Positions 62,616 to 64,000 of a stretch of DNA of 64,000 nucleotides are shown here, in pieces (positions within the stretch are counted from its first letter, which is position 1; every line of letters starts with the position of its first letter). The translations under genes were made by a program, and so were the position numbers. The notes below the pieces were generated by a model, which saw only the letters and a program-made list of their open reading frames with translations, did not search any database and was not told the origin of the DNA. The DNA comes from Lachnospiraceae bacterium UBA7196 (GTDB taxonomy: Bacteria; Bacillota; Clostridia; Lachnospirales; Lachnospiraceae): positions 62,001 to 126,000 of the forward strand of contig DKUU01000039.1 of NCBI GenBank assembly GCA_002490835.1, in the 5' to 3' direction.

Positions 62616-63440
62616 TTATACCAGTGCAAACCAGACAAGCACCGCCGCGCCCAACACGATCCGATACCAGCCAAATACCTTAAAATCATGTTTTTTAATA
62701 TAGCCCATCAGGAAGCGGATCACCAAAACAGACACTGCAAACGCCACAAACATCCCTACCAACAAAATCACAAGTTCCTCTCCGGTAAAGGAAAAACCAA
62801 ATTTTAAAACTTTTAAAAGACTGGCTCCCAGCATCACGGGAATCGCCAGAAAAAAGGTAAATTCCGCCGCCACAGTCCTCGAAACCCCGATCAAAAGCGC
62901 CCCCACGATAGTCGCGCCGGAGCGGGATGTTCCCGGAAAGACCGCCGCCAAAAGCTGAAACACACCGATCATCAGTGCCGTTTGATAAGTAATTTGACTA
63001 AGTTCTGTAATTCTAGGCGTCATTTTCTTATTTCTGTTCTCAATCACAATGAAGGCGATACCGAAAACGATCAGCGCGATCGAAACGCACCACGGATTAT
63101 AAAAGAGCGCGTCCAGCACATCGTCAAAAGCCAGTCCGATCACCGCCGCCGGAACACAGGCCACAAGGATCTTGAACCAGAGTACGAAAATATCTTTCTG
63201 CATCACGGGCTTTTCCCGAAAATGAAAGGGAAATATCTTATTCCAGAATAAAAGCACTACCGCGAGGATCGCGCCCAGCTGGATCACCACCAAAAACATC
63301 TCCCAGAACTCATCGCTCACATTCAGGGTCACAAACTCATTGAGCAAGATCATATGTCCCGTACTGCTGATGGGAAGCCATTCCGTGATGCCCTCCACGA
63401 TACCGAATAAAATTGCTTTTAATATTTCTATGATATCCAT
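62616..63440 (-). CDS. uppP: Undecaprenyl-diphosphatase UppP/BacA
   Basis: 274 residues with about eight membrane helices and both active-site motifs: EGITEWLPISSTGHMIL (about 16-32) and VFPGTSRSGATI (about 168-179). It dephosphorylates undecaprenyl diphosphate for lipid-carrier recycling in peptidoglycan and teichoic acid synthesis, and raises bacitracin tolerance. It begins 8 bases after the aminotransferase gene, with GAGGTGA upstream of the ATG. Confidence 0.96.
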   Translation of the reverse strand: MDIIEILKAILFGIVEGITEWLPISSTGHMILLNEFVTLNVSDEFWEMFLVVIQLGAILAVVLLFWNKIFPFHFREKPVMQKDIFVLWFKILVACVPAAVIGLAFDDVLDALFYNPWCVSIALIVFGIAFIVIENRNKKMTPRITELSQITYQTALMIGVFQLLAAVFPGTSRSGATIVGALLIGVSRTVAAEFTFFLAIPVMLGASLLKVLKFGFSFTGEELVILLVGMFVAFAVSVLVIRFLMGYIKKHDFKVFGWYRIVLGAAVLVWFALV

Positions 63441-63448
63441 AAATCACC

Positions 63449-64000
63449 TCACAGTCCGCAGTTCTTTGCCAGCCCGCGAAACGCATCAAGCGACCGCTCC
63501 ACCTTCTCCGTGTCGATACAATAAGCGATCCGGAAATAGCCTTTCACGCCGAACGTGTCGGAAGGCACCAGAATCAGATCATGTTTTTTCGCCGTCTCGG
63601 AAAAAGCGGGCGCATCCCCACCGGGCGCTTTCGGGAACATATAAAAGGTGCCGCCGGGCTCCACGCACTCGAATCCCAGAGAAGTAAGCTCTTTATATAA
63701 TATGTTCTTATTCGTCTCATAGACCGAAAGATCCGCCGTCAGGTCAAGAACTTCCGCCACCGCAAGCTGAATGATGGAAGGCGGGCAATTATGTCCCGTT
63801 CCGCGCGAAATCTGGCTGCACATCACGCTGATGATATCCGCATCTGTGCATTTCGGATTCACCGCCACATAACCGATACGCTCTCCCGGCAGGGAAAGCG
63901 ACTTGGAAAACGAATAGCAGGAAAGCGAATTATCATAAAACTTGGACGGATAAGGCGCATCCACCCCCGCAAACACGATCTCCCGATAAGGCTCGTCGGA
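63449..64000 (-). CDS. PLP-dependent aminotransferase class I/II, C-terminal part (partial)
   Basis: 184 codons are visible; the 5' part lies beyond the right edge, since the frame stays open (SDEPYREIV...) upstream of the first internal Met. The PLP-binding lysine is in SFSKSLSLPGERIGYVA, followed by an aspartate-aminotransferase-like small domain with FYMFPKAPGGDAPAF and VPSDTFGVKGYFRIAYCID. It probably transaminates an aspartate-type or aromatic substrate; the specificity cannot be told from this part. Confidence 0.9.
   Translation of the reverse strand, partial: SDEPYREIVFAGVDAPYPSKFYDNSLSCYSFSKSLSLPGERIGYVAVNPKCTDADIISVMCSQISRGTGHNCPPSIIQLAVAEVLDLTADLSVYETNKNILYKELTSLGFECVEPGGTFYMFPKAPGGDAPAFSETAKKHDLILVPSDTFGVKGYFRIAYCIDTEKVERSLDAFRGLAKNCGL

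Overview
The window looks like chromosomal DNA of an anaerobic, low-to-mid GC Firmicute of the class Clostridia, most likely family Lachnospiraceae. The evidence is gene content and order rather than any database match: HydE/HydG/HydF for [FeFe]-hydrogenase assembly, a type III glutamine synthetase, the IreB-RuvX-DUF1292-RNase J-YlbF run, an HrcA/CIRCE-controlled grpE-dnaK-dnaJ operon, a DUF6465 protein, a YjfB-type motility protein and Gram-positive envelope genes. Nearly all genes lie on the minus strand. No rRNA, IS element, prophage or CRISPR array is visible.

Layout. Bases 1-950: the start of a sugar-diacid (CdaR/PucR-like) regulator and a small plus-strand YjfB protein. 950-10,750: a minus-strand run, probably read from the right, of a small membrane protein, an LTA-synthase-like phosphoglycerol transferase carrying a 12-G tract, a membrane glycerophosphodiester phosphodiesterase, hydE, hydG, hydF, an acyl-ACP thioesterase, cvfB and a CPBP protease. 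10,884-14,680: tRNA-Gln(CTG), whose promoter sits inside the glutamine synthetase terminator, then glnN and a DUF4143 ATPase. 14,785-20,500: an operon from one good promoter (ireB-ruvX-DUF1292-rnj-ylbF-mltG-like-trmR-U32) serving RNA decay, tRNA wobble modification and cell-wall functions. 20,531-25,100: a lipoprotein solute-binding protein paired with a Cache-HAMP-PAS-GGDEF-EAL protein.

25,127-31,254: RNA-modification and sulfur genes (mtaB, thiI, cysteine desulfurase, rsmE) plus a VanZ protein and an HPr-like protein without the phosphorylatable histidine. Between the HPr-like gene and thiI lies a compact, previously unlabelled type I toxin-antitoxin locus: a 27-residue hydrophobic peptide and a convergent antisense RNA with textbook promoter and terminator. 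31,305-56,615 is mostly a cell-surface region: a 1777-residue repeat adhesin, prmA, TelA/XpaC/DUF3048 genes, a giant transglutaminase-fold protein, two giant subtilases, a membrane-anchored stand-alone subtilase prodomain and an AT-rich gene resembling a PBECR4 nuclease. 56,812-61,800 is the heat-shock operon; 61,888-64,000 holds a histone-like DUF6465 protein, uppP and the end of an aminotransferase gene.

The most interesting candidates are the two-subtilase plus orphan-prodomain plus transglutaminase-like surface cassette, the type I toxin-antitoxin pair, the poly-G contingency tract in the teichoic-acid-type synthase, the tRNA promoter nested in the glnN terminator, and the AT-rich PBECR4-like gene with a structured leader. 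The usual clostridial run hrcA-grpE-dnaK-dnaJ-prmA-rsmE-mtaB is present but split by surface and toxin genes, which suggests that this locus tolerates insertion of accessory DNA.
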